Part shown: piece by piece, positions 27,962 to 37,421 of the stretch
How the letters are laid out: each line of letters begins with the position of its first letter
Numbering within the stretch: position 1 is the stretch's first letter
Assembly (NCBI RefSeq): GCF_003634825.1
Contig: NZ_RBXD01000001.1
Location: 2,564,501-2,628,500 of the forward strand
Reading direction: 5' to 3'
DNA length: 64,000 bases
Source of the DNA: Flavobacterium sp. 123
GTDB lineage: Bacteria > Bacteroidota > Bacteroidia > Flavobacteriales > Flavobacteriaceae
The notes under the pieces: model-generated
Databases searched by the model: none
The model's input: only the letters and a program-made list of their open reading frames with translations
Told to the model about the DNA's origin: nothing
Translations under genes and position numbers: made by a program

Positions 27962-29887
27962 ATGGCATTCAAAAGTTTATTCAGGAAAAAGACCGTACAA
28001 GACATCTTAAAACAAGTCGAAAAAAACAATACGGATGGACATGAAGCTTTAGGGAAGCATTTGACTGCTCGTGATTTGACCGCTTTTGGTATTGCAGCAA
28101 TTGTTGGTGCAGGTATTTTTAGTACTATCGGTAAAGCTAGTGCGGACGGAGGACCAGCTGTTATTTTTCTATTTTTGTTTACTGCTATTGCTTGTAGTTT
28201 TGCTGCTTTTGCGTATGCTGAATTTGCTTCAATGGTGCCTGTTTCAGGAAGCGCTTATACCTATTCCTATGTAGCTTTTGGTGAAATTATTGCCTGGATA
28301 ATAGGATGGGCACTTATTATGGAATATGCGGTTGGTAATATAACTGTAGCAATTTCGTGGAGTGATTATTTTACAGGATTACTTGAAAGTGGAGGTATTA
28401 GTTTGCCTCAATGGGTACAAATGGATTATTTAACTGCTTCAAACGGATTTAAAGATGCTACCGCCTTAATGCAAGGAGGGAAATTATATGAAAATTTGAG
28501 TCCAGCTTTACAAAATGCATATGTAGCATGGACTAGTTCACCAGTACTTGGCTCTTTCCACTTTGTTGCTGATCTACCTGCATTATTAATAATTATTTTG
28601 ATTACAGCATTGGTTTACAGAGGAATGAAAGAATCTCGTAATGCCAGTAATATGATGGTTATCGTTAAATTATGTATTGTTCTTTTGGTTATTGCTGTTG
28701 GTATTGGATATGTTGATACAGCTAATTGGCATCCTTTTGCGCCAAATGGAGTATCTGGAGTTTTGAAAGGAGTTTCAGCTGTATTCTTTGCTTATATTGG
28801 TTTTGATGCGATTTCAACAACCGCTGAAGAATGTAAAGATCCACAACGAGATTTGCCAAAAGGAATGATGTGGGCTATTATTATATGTACGCTTTTATAT
28901 ATTGCTATTGCATTAGTCCTTACGGGAATGGTTAGTTATAATGAATTGAATGTTGGAGATCCATTAGCTTTTGTTTTTGATAAATTGAATTTAAAATGGA
29001 TGTCAGGAATTATTGCGGTAAGTGCAGTCGTGGCTATGGCGAGTGTGTTGTTAGTTTTTCAAATGGGTCAGCCTCGTATTTGGATGAGTATGAGTCGTGA
29101 TGGATTATTACCAAAACGTTTTTCTAAAGTGCATCCAAAATTCAAAACTCCTTCATATGCAACTATTGTAACTGGTTTTGTTGTGGCAGTTCCTGCTTTG
29201 TTTTTGAATTTAACAATGGTTACGGATTTATGTAGTATTGGAACTTTGTTTGCCTTTGTATTAGTTTGTGCAGGAGTATTGGCTTTGCAAAATAGAACTG
29301 ATATTCCTCGTGGAAAATTCAAGACTCCTTATGTAAATTCTAAATACATTATGCCTATTTTGGTTTTAATAGGATTGGTATTTGCTTTTGGATACAATAA
29401 AAAAGCAACTATGGATTTCATTACTAATGAAACTCAAATTAATAATTCGTCCACTATTATTACTTCTTTAAATAAGGAAGAAACTAAAAAAGTGTATGAT
29501 TATTTAGTAACTGTAGATGCTAAAAATGCTACAGTTTACACTCCTGATTTAGAAGTTTTATTGAATCAGTACCAACAAGATGATGTGAAATATGCTTCGG
29601 TAATTGCAGGAATGCCTATTTCAGATACTATAAAATATGAAAAAGGTTTTGACTTGTTCAAACATAAAATACCAATGTGGATTTTCTTATTCGTTTTGGT
29701 TGGATTAATGGTTTGGTCTTTCAAAGAAAATTTATCTTTAATTCCGCTTTTAGGTTTAATTTGCTGTTTGTATATGATGGCTGAATTAAGTGTTTGGAAT
29801 TGGATCTACTTTGGTGTTTGGCTACTGATAGGATTGGTTATATATTTTAGCTTTAGTCGAAAAAACAGTAAACTAAGATTAGAATAA
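27962..29887 (+). CDS. APC superfamily amino acid permease
   Basis: Secondary transporter of 641 residues in the amino acid-polyamine-organocation superfamily, close to the cationic amino acid transporter branch. LTAFGIAAIVGAGIFSTIG is the family's TM1 unwound GAGIF motif; FFAYIGFDAISTTAEECKDPQRDLPKGM is the TM6-7 signature. The first ten membrane segments are regular. Then an extra hydrophilic loop of about 95 residues (roughly 480-575, with KKVYDYLVTVDAKN) separates them from the last membrane segments, which explains the length above 500. It is monocistronic, ending in a strong terminator. Substrate is not determined. Confidence 0.9.
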   Translation: MAFKSLFRKKTVQDILKQVEKNNTDGHEALGKHLTARDLTAFGIAAIVGAGIFSTIGKASADGGPAVIFLFLFTAIACSFAAFAYAEFASMVPVSGSAYTYSYVAFGEIIAWIIGWALIMEYAVGNITVAISWSDYFTGLLESGGISLPQWVQMDYLTASNGFKDATALMQGGKLYENLSPALQNAYVAWTSSPVLGSFHFVADLPALLIIILITALVYRGMKESRNASNMMVIVKLCIVLLVIAVGIGYVDTANWHPFAPNGVSGVLKGVSAVFFAYIGFDAISTTAEECKDPQRDLPKGMMWAIIICTLLYIAIALVLTGMVSYNELNVGDPLAFVFDKLNLKWMSGIIAVSAVVAMASVLLVFQMGQPRIWMSMSRDGLLPKRFSKVHPKFKTPSYATIVTGFVVAVPALFLNLTMVTDLCSIGTLFAFVLVCAGVLALQNRTDIPRGKFKTPYVNSKYIMPILVLIGLVFAFGYNKKATMDFITNETQINNSSTIITSLNKEETKKVYDYLVTVDAKNATVYTPDLEVLLNQYQQDDVKYASVIAGMPISDTIKYEKGFDLFKHKIPMWIFLFVLVGLMVWSFKENLSLIPLLGLICCLYMMAELSVWNWIYFGVWLLIGLVIYFSFSRKNSKLRLE

Positions 29888-29905
29888 TTATATATTTTAA
29901 AATTC

Positions 29906-29940
29906 AAAAAGCCGATTCTGAAATTAGAATCGGCTTTTTT
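29906..29940 (+). terminator. Rho-independent terminator after APC permease
   Basis: AAAAAGCCGATTCT, a 6-nt loop, AGAATCGGCTTTTTT: a 9-bp GC-containing stem followed by a T-run, 20 bp after the stop. Confidence 0.9.
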
Positions 29941-30033
29941 TATGCGAGAAGAAAGAGGAATAAGGAAAGATATTCGATAATATTTGCTGAAATTAGGAAA
30001 ACAACATCATTTTCGTAACAAAAAACCTTAAAC

Positions 30034-30069
30034 TTTGAACTTTAAACAAAACTTAATTCCTTAATTTTG
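30034..30069 (+). promoter_or_regulatory. Likely promoter of lpdA
   Basis: TTTG (30034-30037), 24 bp, TAATTTTG (30062-30069), ending 26 bp before ATG 30096. The -7 box is good; the spacer is somewhat long. Confidence 0.5.
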
Positions 30070-30095
30070 CAACACTAAAATAAAAAACATACACT

Positions 30096-31499
30096 ATGAG
30101 TTCATTTGACGTAGTCATTATAGGTTCCGGTCCAGGCGGATATGTATCAGCCATTCGTTGTGCACAACTGGGTTTTAAAACAGCAATTATTGAAAAATAT
30201 TCTACTCTTGGCGGAACTTGCCTTAACGTAGGTTGTATTCCTTCAAAAGCATTATTATCATCTTCACACCATTATGCTGAAATAGCACATTTTGCAGACC
30301 ACGGAATTGAACTTTCTGGTGAAGTAAAAGTGAATTTAGAAAAAATGATTGCTCGTAAACAAGCGGTTGTAGATCAAACTTCAGGAGGAATCAATTACTT
30401 AATGGATAAAAATAAAGTAACTGTATTTAATGGTTTAGGTTCATTTGTAGATGCAACACACGTAGCTATCGCTAAAGCAGATGGAAGTTCTGAAACTATT
30501 GAAGCGGCAACTATTATTATTGCAACAGGTTCAAAACCATCTTCTTTGCCTTTTATCAAAATTGATAAAGAAAGAATCATCACTTCAACAGAAGCTTTGG
30601 CTCTTAAAGAAGTTCCAAAACACCTTGTTATTATTGGTGGTGGTGTAATTGGAATTGAATTAGGTCAAGTATATTTACGATTAGGAGCACAAGTTTCTGT
30701 AGTAGAATTTATGGACAGAATTATTCCAGGAATGGATGGTGCGCTTTCTAAAGAGTTGACCAAAGTATTGAAAAAACAGGGTATGAAATTCTATGTTTCA
30801 CACAAAGTGAAATCAGTAGAAAGAAATGGAGATGCGGTTGTTGTTCAAGCTGAAAATGCAAAAGGAGAAACAATTACTTTAGAAGGAGATTATTCATTAG
30901 TTTCTGTAGGTCGTCGTCCTTACACGGATGGATTGAATGCAGATAAAGCAGGTGTGAAAATTTCAGATAGAGGACAAGTAGAAGTAAACGATCATTTGCA
31001 AACTAACGTTCCAAATATTTATGCCATTGGTGATGTAGTTCGTGGCGCAATGTTAGCTCACAAAGCGGAAGAAGAAGGAACAATGGTTGCTGAAATTATT
31101 GCAGGACAAAAACCACATATCGATTATAATTTAATTCCAGGTGTTGTTTATACTTGGCCAGAAGTGGCTGCAGTAGGACAAACAGAAGAGCAATTGAAAG
31201 CTTCGGGAGCTGAATATAAAGTAGGAAGTTTTCCTTTCAAAGCTTTAGGTCGTGCGCGTGCTAGTGGAGATTTAGATGGATTTGTGAAAATTCTAGCGGA
31301 TGCAAAAACGGATGAAGTTTTAGGAATTCATATGATTGGAGCTAGAACTGCAGATTTAATTGCAGAAGCTGTAACCGCTATGGAATTCAAAGCATCAGCT
31401 GAGGATATTTCAAGAATGTCACATGCGCATCCAACATTTGCTGAAGCAATAAAAGAAGCCGCTTTGGCAGCTACAGATAATAGAGCTTTGCATGTTTAA
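30096..31499 (+). CDS. lpdA: Dihydrolipoyl dehydrogenase (E3)
   Basis: FAD-dependent disulfide oxidoreductase that re-oxidises lipoamide in the pyruvate, 2-oxoglutarate and branched-chain dehydrogenase complexes and in glycine cleavage. The 467-residue length is standard. GSGPGGYVSAI binds FAD; redox cysteines Cys42 and Cys47 lie in GGTCLNVGCIPSK; IIGGGVIGIELG binds NAD; YAIGDVV holds the second FAD contact; HAHPTFAEAIKEAAL carries the C-terminal catalytic His-Glu pair. It is monocistronic between terminators and not clustered with E1/E2 genes, so it may serve several complexes, including GcvT's. Confidence 0.95.
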   Translation: MSSFDVVIIGSGPGGYVSAIRCAQLGFKTAIIEKYSTLGGTCLNVGCIPSKALLSSSHHYAEIAHFADHGIELSGEVKVNLEKMIARKQAVVDQTSGGINYLMDKNKVTVFNGLGSFVDATHVAIAKADGSSETIEAATIIIATGSKPSSLPFIKIDKERIITSTEALALKEVPKHLVIIGGGVIGIELGQVYLRLGAQVSVVEFMDRIIPGMDGALSKELTKVLKKQGMKFYVSHKVKSVERNGDAVVVQAENAKGETITLEGDYSLVSVGRRPYTDGLNADKAGVKISDRGQVEVNDHLQTNVPNIYAIGDVVRGAMLAHKAEEEGTMVAEIIAGQKPHIDYNLIPGVVYTWPEVAAVGQTEEQLKASGAEYKVGSFPFKALGRARASGDLDGFVKILADAKTDEVLGIHMIGARTADLIAEAVTAMEFKASAEDISRMSHAHPTFAEAIKEAALAATDNRALHV

Positions 31500-31520
31500 T
31501 TAGTAAACTATGTATAAACA

Positions 31521-31548
31521 AAAAACCCGCTATTAAGCGGGTTTTTTA
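31521..31548. terminator. Bidirectional terminator between lpdA and doxX-like gene
   Basis: AAAAACCCGC-TATTAA-GCGGGTTTTTT hairpin flanked by A- and T-runs, between convergent stops. Confidence 0.88.
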
Positions 31549-31563
31549 TTTATAATGTATTTT

Positions 31564-31941
31564 TTATTTAGCAACAAATAAGCTTTTGTAATTATCCCAA
31601 TGTGTGAAAATTAAAAATATGTTTCCTAAAAACACAAACAATGCGAGAGGTAAGTTTTCAGGGGTTAGAAAAAAGTTAATCAATAAGATGTTTATTGTCA
31701 CTGGAAAAATAGCAATATTTGCTAAGGTTACATAACGTCCGGAAAGGAACGATAATCCACAAAGTAATTCCACAGATTTTGCTAATGGAATTAAATACGT
31801 AGAAGCTACAATTCCAATTTGGAAAGCTTTAAAGTTTCCTGTAGTTACTGGTTCTGGCATTAAGTTAAAAAAATAGCTGACAGAAGTAAAAATAAAAAGC
31901 AGACCAATCAATGTCCGAATAATAATGATAGCGATTTTCAT
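31564..31941 (-). CDS. DoxX-like small membrane protein
   Basis: A 125-residue protein with four predicted membrane segments: IIIIRTLIGLLFIFTSVSYFF, the region around residues 44-62, ANIAIFPVTINILLINFFL, and LALFVFLGNIFLIFTHW. The arrangement and the N-terminal RTLIGLLFIFTSVSYF are like the DoxX/DoxD-like families, whose functions are mostly unproven (quinone-linked oxidation or redox stress in some cases). It is a single gene, convergent with lpdA. Confidence 0.75.
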   Translation of the reverse strand: MKIAIIIIRTLIGLLFIFTSVSYFFNLMPEPVTTGNFKAFQIGIVASTYLIPLAKSVELLCGLSFLSGRYVTLANIAIFPVTINILLINFFLTPENLPLALFVFLGNIFLIFTHWDNYKSLFVAK

Positions 31942-32331
31942 GATATATAGTTTTTTATTGGTTAAATAACTAAAATATTATAATCTGGCACATCACTTTC
32001 ATCATCAAATTATGGATCATTAATGCCTATAAAATCAGTATTTCAATTGTTTTAGAGGCTTATTTTTTTAGCCCAATTTTAATATGATTTGTTTTTATGA
32101 TATAAAGATAATTAATTTTTTAAAACGAAATAGATAGTTTTTTAACAGTTTTGATTTTATTTTTGTAAATATTTTATATAATAATTAAATTCATAGCTTG
32201 AAATTATGAAATTACCTACAATTTTGTTTTTTTTAAATAATCATTTATTTTAGAATACACTTGCTTTTTTTGATACTCTTTCTTTGAAGGATTTTTTTTA
32301 TTGTAATTTTGAAATCTAAAAAAAATAGTCT
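31942..32331. other. AT-rich divergent intergenic region, doxX-like / pabB
   Basis: 390 bp with no convincing ORF or RNA. The right end holds the pabB promoter (TTTG 32283-32286, TAATTTTG 32304-32311). The left end must drive the DoxX-like gene but shows no clear box. Confidence 0.5.
32283..32311 (+). promoter_or_regulatory. Promoter of pabB
   Basis: TTTG, 17 bp, TAATTTTG. The expected transcript start near 32318 leaves a leader of only about 14 nt before the TTG start at 32332. Confidence 0.55.
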
Positions 32332-33618
32332 TTGAGAGTTTCCATTTTTAAACAAATATCAAATCCAATCCTCTTTAAGCAACAGCTTTTGCAGTGGGCA
32401 CAACAATTTAGAGAAGTCGTTTTTATGGATAGTAATGAATATCCCCAAGAACATTCTAGTTATGATTGTTTACTGGCGGTTGATGCTTTTACTTCTATAA
32501 AAACGGATTACCACAATGCTTTTGAAGATTTAAAACAATACCAACAAGTAACTAAAGATTGGCTCTTTGGGTATTTAGCCTATGATTTAAAAAATGACAG
32601 TGAACAGTTGCAGTCTCGTAATTTTGATGGATTGCATTTTCCTGATTTGTTTTTCTTCCAACCCAAAAAAATATTTTTATTAAAAGGGAATCAACTTGAA
32701 ATTCAATATCTCAATATGTGTGAGGAGGAATCTGAGGAGGATTATAATGAAATCATTCAAAGCCAAAAACCAAAATCTGCCGACCATCATAGTGTGAAAA
32801 TTCAGCAACGAATTTCGAAAGAAGAATATCTTTCAAAAGTGAATAATATGTTAGACTATATTCATCGTGGTGATATTTATGAAGCTAATTTTTGCATGGA
32901 ATTTTTTGCCGAAAATGCAGTGATTAATCCATTAGAGAAATTTCAAAAACTGAATGAAATTTCACAACCTCCTTTTGCGGTTTTTTTTAAAAACAACAAG
33001 CACTTTCTGCTTTCAGCAACTCCTGAACGTTATTTAAGAAAAGAAGGCGAAACCTTGATTTCACAACCTATAAAAGGTACCGCTAAACGTTTTGTGGATG
33101 CTGTTGAAGACGAAAAGTCAAAACAGCAATTAGCTTCAGATCCGAAAGAACGTGCTGAAAACATTATGATTACGGACCTAGTTAGGAATGATTTATCGCG
33201 TACTGCACAGAAAGGTTCTGTTCATGTGGATGAGTTGTGCGGAATTTATTCTTTTTTGCAAGTACACCAAATGATTTCAACGATATCATCAAAATTAGAT
33301 CCAAAATATTCCTTAGTTGATGCTTTAAAATTAACTTTTCCTATGGGAAGCATGACTGGTGCTCCAAAGATTTCTGTAATGAAAATTATAGATGATTTAG
33401 AGGAAACAAAACGCGGCTTATATAGCGGTGCGATTGGTTATTTTACTCCCGAAGCTGATTTTGATTTTAATGTGGTTATCCGAAGTATTTTATACAATCA
33501 GGAGAACCAGTATCTTTCATTTTCTGTAGGAAGTGCAATTACTTCATTGTCAATACCTGAAAACGAATATGAGGAATGTTTATTAAAAGCAAAGGCCATG
33601 CTTGAAGTTTTAGAATAA
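32332..33618 (+). CDS. pabB: Aminodeoxychorismate synthase component I
   Basis: Chorismate-binding enzyme that aminates chorismate at C4 on the way to p-aminobenzoate and folate. In SQPIKGTAKR the Lys248 is the position that marks PabB; anthranilate synthase has Ala there. Other marks: HRGDIYEANFC, ERAENIMITDLVRNDLSR and TFPMGSMTGAPK. It has 428 residues. The start is TTG at 32332 (MRVSIFKQ), placed by the promoter just upstream and the lack of an ATG in the conserved region. No pabA or pabC is next to it; the following gene, tilS, is 111 bp away. Confidence 0.9.
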   Translation: MRVSIFKQISNPILFKQQLLQWAQQFREVVFMDSNEYPQEHSSYDCLLAVDAFTSIKTDYHNAFEDLKQYQQVTKDWLFGYLAYDLKNDSEQLQSRNFDGLHFPDLFFFQPKKIFLLKGNQLEIQYLNMCEEESEEDYNEIIQSQKPKSADHHSVKIQQRISKEEYLSKVNNMLDYIHRGDIYEANFCMEFFAENAVINPLEKFQKLNEISQPPFAVFFKNNKHFLLSATPERYLRKEGETLISQPIKGTAKRFVDAVEDEKSKQQLASDPKERAENIMITDLVRNDLSRTAQKGSVHVDELCGIYSFLQVHQMISTISSKLDPKYSLVDALKLTFPMGSMTGAPKISVMKIIDDLEETKRGLYSGAIGYFTPEADFDFNVVIRSILYNQENQYLSFSVGSAITSLSIPENEYEECLLKAKAMLEVLE

Positions 33619-33691
33619 TTTTAGACACCTTTTTTGAATCAGTATCATTTCAATTATTTTTTGTTAAAGTATTGTTTAACTAATACCTTCT

Positions 33692-33709
33692 AAATGTAAT
33701 ATTACATTT
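33692..33709. promoter_or_regulatory. 18-bp perfect palindrome upstream of tilS
   Basis: AAATGTAATATTACATTT is fully self-complementary, centred 30 bp before the tilS ATG and followed within 10 bp by a TATTTTTG box (33718-33725). The position suits an operator for a dimeric regulator. It is AT-only apart from one G and one C, so chance is not excluded. Confidence 0.4.
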
Positions 33710-33729
33710 TTAATCTTTATTTTTGGTAC

Positions 33730-35040
33730 ATGCTAGAAAAACTTAAAAATCATATTGTTCGTAATTTTTCCTTTTTGGAACAAAAAAAACTATTCCTAGC
33801 AGTTAGTGGAGGTTTAGATAGTATGGTTTTACTGCATCTTTTTCAGCAATTGGATTATGAAATAGCTGTTTTACATTGCAATTTTCAATTGCGAGGTTTA
33901 GAAAGTTTTGATGATCAAAATTTTGTTGCAGAATATACAAATACAAATCAGATTCCTTTTTTATTAACTCAATTTGACACTTCGGCTTTTGCCAAAGATT
34001 ACAAACTTTCTACTCAGGTTGCAGCCCGTGAGTTACGTTATAGTTGGTTTTATGAACAATTAGACGAACATAAATTTGATTATATTTTGACAGCTCATCA
34101 TGCTGATGACGACTTGGAGACTTTTTTGATAAATCTTTCTAGAGGCACTGGATTAGATGGTTTGACAGGGATTCCTGCGCAAAATGATAAAATTATTCGT
34201 CCTTTATTGCCTTTTTCAAGACAAGAAATAGAGAATTATGCAAAGGAAAATACTATTGAATGGAGGGAAGATAGTAGTAATGCTTCAGATAAATATGTGA
34301 GGAATAAAATTCGGCATCATTTGGTCCCAATTTTAAAAGAATTGAATTTTGAGTTCATTTCCTCTTTTCGTAAAACACAAAACTATTTGCAAGAAGCACA
34401 GGCTATGGTCGAAGATGCATCAATAATGGTGTACCAGCAAGTGGCAAAACAAGAGGAAGAGGACATTTATTTTGATTTAAAAAAACTGCTTCAATTGCCT
34501 AATTACAAATCGTATTTGTATCAATGGTTGAAAGAGTTTGGTTTTACCGCTTGGGATGATATTTATGATTTAGTTGAAGGGCAATCTGGTAAACAAGTTT
34601 TTTCGGCTGAATTTAGACTCTTGAAAGATAGAAGTTTTATGATTTTAAGTCCCTTTAATTTGGTTTCAGAAAACGAAGAATATTATATAAATCAAAATCA
34701 AGATAAAATTAATGTTCCCTTAAATCTCTCTTTTTCTAAAGTTACGGATATCAGTATAGATTCAAATACCGCTATATTTGTTGACGAAGATAAATTGAAG
34801 TTCCCATTGGTTTTGCGCCATTGGATGGAAGGCGATGTTTTTCAGCCTTTTGGAATGCAAGGGAAATCAAAAAAAATCAGCAAACTTTTTAAAGATGAAA
34901 AGTTATCCTTAATTGACAAGGAGAATGCTTGGATTATATGTTCTGATAACCAAATTGTTTGGGTTGTGGGAATCAGACAGGATGAGCGTTTTAAAATAGA
35001 TACAACAACAAAAAACATGCTTAAAATACAAATAGAATAA
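33730..35040 (+). CDS. tilS: tRNA(Ile)-lysidine synthase
   Basis: Modifies C34 of tRNA-Ile(CAU) to lysidine so that it reads AUA; essential in most bacteria. The 436-residue protein begins with the N-type ATP pyrophosphatase fold: SGGLDSM (PP-loop, about residues 25-31), TAHHADDDLETFLINL, GLTGIPA and the RPLLPFSRQEIENYA segment. EDSSNASDKYVRNKIRH is the TilS-specific helix. The C-terminal domain (VLRHWMEGDVFQPFGMQGKSKKISKLFKDEK) binds the acceptor stem. Its stop overlaps the dsbD start (TAATG), so the two are translationally coupled. Confidence 0.95.
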   Translation: MLEKLKNHIVRNFSFLEQKKLFLAVSGGLDSMVLLHLFQQLDYEIAVLHCNFQLRGLESFDDQNFVAEYTNTNQIPFLLTQFDTSAFAKDYKLSTQVAARELRYSWFYEQLDEHKFDYILTAHHADDDLETFLINLSRGTGLDGLTGIPAQNDKIIRPLLPFSRQEIENYAKENTIEWREDSSNASDKYVRNKIRHHLVPILKELNFEFISSFRKTQNYLQEAQAMVEDASIMVYQQVAKQEEEDIYFDLKKLLQLPNYKSYLYQWLKEFGFTAWDDIYDLVEGQSGKQVFSAEFRLLKDRSFMILSPFNLVSENEEYYINQNQDKINVPLNLSFSKVTDISIDSNTAIFVDEDKLKFPLVLRHWMEGDVFQPFGMQGKSKKISKLFKDEKLSLIDKENAWIICSDNQIVWVVGIRQDERFKIDTTTKNMLKIQIE

Positions 35041-37049
35041 TGAGAAAAATTATTTTTTTATTGGTTGTTTTTTTGGCTTTCGCCAAAGGAAATTCTCAAA
35101 TTTTAGATCCTGTAAAATGGACGACTAAGATTGAAAAAAAATCAGATCGCAATTATGTACTTATTTTTAATGGAGTTATAGAATCTGGCTGGCACATGTA
35201 TTCTCAATTTACTCCAGATGGTGGGCCACTACCATTAGAAGTAATTTTTAAAAATCAAAAAGGGAATTTTGATTTGGTTGGCAAAGCCAAAGAAAGTAGG
35301 ACAACAACTGCATATAATGATGTTTTTGAAGTAAATGAAACTTTTTTTGAAAAGAAAGCCCAGATTCAACAAGAGATTAAAATTGTAAATCCAAAAGTTT
35401 CAAAAGTAGAAGTAGACTTGAATTATCAGGTTTGTAAAGAAGCTTGTATTAATCTCGATAAAAAATTCACATTCGTAATTCCAACAGAAAAAGTAGCGGA
35501 GGTTGCACCATTAGAAGTTGATTCTTCTAAAATTGATACAACAGTTGCAAAACCTTTGGTAACAGAAATAAAAACTCAGAATACAGTAAGTTCAACGGTT
35601 GAAAAACGTAAACCGCAATCTCAGAGAGGGTTGTGGTCAATCTTTTTTATCGCATTTTTATCAGGATTTGCAGCTTTGCTTACCCCTTGTGTTTTTCCGA
35701 TGATTCCGATGACCGTAAGTTTTTTTACAAAACAAAGCAAAACAAAAGTGGCAGGAGTTAGAAATGCTATAATTTATGGTGTTTCAATTATTGTAATATA
35801 TGTTTTATTGGGAGTTTTAGTAACTTGGATTTTTGGTGCAGATGCGCTAAATGCCTTGTCAACTAATGTTTATTTCAATATTATATTCTTTATTTTATTA
35901 GTTGTTTTTGCAACTTCTTTTTTAGGAGCTTTCGAAATTATGTTACCAAATTCATGGGCTAATAAAGTAGATAATCAAGCAGATCGAGGAGGAATAATCG
36001 GAATTTTATTTATGGCATTGGCTCTAGCTATTGTCTCGTTTTCTTGTACTGGGCCAATTGTAGGAACGCTTTTAGTAGAAGCAGCATCAAAAGGCGGAAT
36101 TGCACCTATAATTGGGATGTTAGGATTTTCATTGGCATTAGCCTTACCATTTATGTTGTTTGCAATGTTCCCAGGATGGTTGCATTCGTTACCAAAATCA
36201 GGTGGCTGGTTGAATACGGTAAAAGTAGTTTTAGGTTTTCTAGAATTAGCTTTAGCGTTTAAATTTTTATCAAATGCAGATTTAGTTTTGCAATTGCATT
36301 TACTGGAAAGAGAAGTATTTTTAGCTATTTGGATTGCGATTTTTGGAGCCTTAGCATTGTATTTGTTTGGAAAAATCACATTGCCACACGATAGCCCTTT
36401 GCAACATATTTCTGTTGGGAGATTATTAATGGGATTGCTGGTTTTAATGTTTACTGTTTATTTAATACCAGGACTTTGGGGAGCTCCGTTAAAATTAATT
36501 AATGCTTTTCCGCCTCCGATAGAATATAGCGAAAGTCCTCTAGGTTTTGGAGGAGCTGGTGGGGATTCTAACACAGCAATTAATTTACCTGCTGGTGCAA
36601 AAAGTGGTCCTCATCGATTAGTAGTTTTTAATGATTATGAGCAAGGTTTGGCTTACGCCAAAAGTGTAAACAAGCCAATAATGCTAGATTTTACGGGGCA
36701 TGCTTGTGTAAATTGCAGAAAAATGGAAAACAATGTTTGGTCAGACCAAAGGATTTTAAATATATTAAAAAACGAAGTGGTGCTAATTTCTTTATATGTA
36801 GATGAAGACATTGATTTGCCAAAAAACGAACAATTTATTTCTAAAACTACAGGTTCAGAAATCGTAACAGTGGGGGATAAGTGGACCGATTTTATGATTT
36901 CAAAGTACAAAACAAACACGCAACCTTTGTATGTTTTAACTGATTTAGAAGAAAATAGTTTGAATACAGAAAAACCAACAATAAGCTATGTAGGTGTTGA
37001 TGAATATGAATCTTGGTTAAAAAATGGCATTTCGAAGTTTAGAAAATAA
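35040..37049 (+). CDS. dsbD: Thiol:disulfide interchange protein DsbD
   Basis: Carries electrons from cytosolic thioredoxin across the inner membrane to periplasmic thiols. A signal peptide (KIIFLLVVFLAFAKGNSQ) is followed by the N-terminal periplasmic domain (20-160) with its cysteines in VCKEACINLD. The eight-helix transmembrane domain (about 200-480) has LLTPCVFPMIPM and FSCTGPIVG. The C-terminal periplasmic thioredoxin fold has active site CVNC in FTGHACVNCRKMENNVW. All three redox pairs are present, so it should be functional. The 669-residue length is slightly above E. coli's. It is coupled to tilS by a 1-bp overlap and ends in a terminator. Confidence 0.93.
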   Translation: MRKIIFLLVVFLAFAKGNSQILDPVKWTTKIEKKSDRNYVLIFNGVIESGWHMYSQFTPDGGPLPLEVIFKNQKGNFDLVGKAKESRTTTAYNDVFEVNETFFEKKAQIQQEIKIVNPKVSKVEVDLNYQVCKEACINLDKKFTFVIPTEKVAEVAPLEVDSSKIDTTVAKPLVTEIKTQNTVSSTVEKRKPQSQRGLWSIFFIAFLSGFAALLTPCVFPMIPMTVSFFTKQSKTKVAGVRNAIIYGVSIIVIYVLLGVLVTWIFGADALNALSTNVYFNIIFFILLVVFATSFLGAFEIMLPNSWANKVDNQADRGGIIGILFMALALAIVSFSCTGPIVGTLLVEAASKGGIAPIIGMLGFSLALALPFMLFAMFPGWLHSLPKSGGWLNTVKVVLGFLELALAFKFLSNADLVLQLHLLEREVFLAIWIAIFGALALYLFGKITLPHDSPLQHISVGRLLMGLLVLMFTVYLIPGLWGAPLKLINAFPPPIEYSESPLGFGGAGGDSNTAINLPAGAKSGPHRLVVFNDYEQGLAYAKSVNKPIMLDFTGHACVNCRKMENNVWSDQRILNILKNEVVLISLYVDEDIDLPKNEQFISKTTGSEIVTVGDKWTDFMISKYKTNTQPLYVLTDLEENSLNTEKPTISYVGVDEYESWLKNGISKFRK

Positions 37050-37078
37050 CTTTTAGTCAAATTAATTTTAGGATTTAA

Positions 37079-37109
37079 ACCTGCTCAATTTGTTGAGCAG
37101 GTTTTTTTA
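37079..37109 (+). terminator. Rho-independent terminator after dsbD
   Basis: ACCTGCTCAA-TTTG-TTGAGCAGGT followed by TTTTTT; a 10-bp stem 30 bp after the stop. Confidence 0.9.
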
Positions 37110-37421
37110 TTGTTTTAAAAATAGCAATACGTTAAATTTTTTGAATTTTGGTTTTTTATAATTACTTATAATTTAAAATAAATGCAGTTAAAAGTTTATT
37201 TTATTCCTTTTAACGAGAATGTATTAAAAAGTCTGTTAATGTATTTTTAATTATTTAATTTGGCTTATAATCATTTATAAAATAAGTCATTGTGTGATTT
37301 TTCGTTTGTTTTAAAAAGTAAATAAAAAAATATTTTTTTTAAAAATAAAGCGAAAAATACTAGCGCTTTAATTTTAAATTATAAGTAATTGTAATTGATT
37401 CCTAATCTTAATTTTTATCCT
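37110..37421 (+). other. AT-rich leader of the MBG repeat gene
   Basis: About 312 bp, almost entirely A and T, with long A and T runs. No clean TAnnTTTG box, hairpin or ORF was identified, so the promoter of the large gene downstream is not located. Confidence 0.4.

Noticed and set aside
36044..36379. ORFs on both strands within dsbD transmembrane coding sequence
   Set aside because: Shadow frames of hydrophobic codons; no own start signals and the dsbD frame is fully explained.
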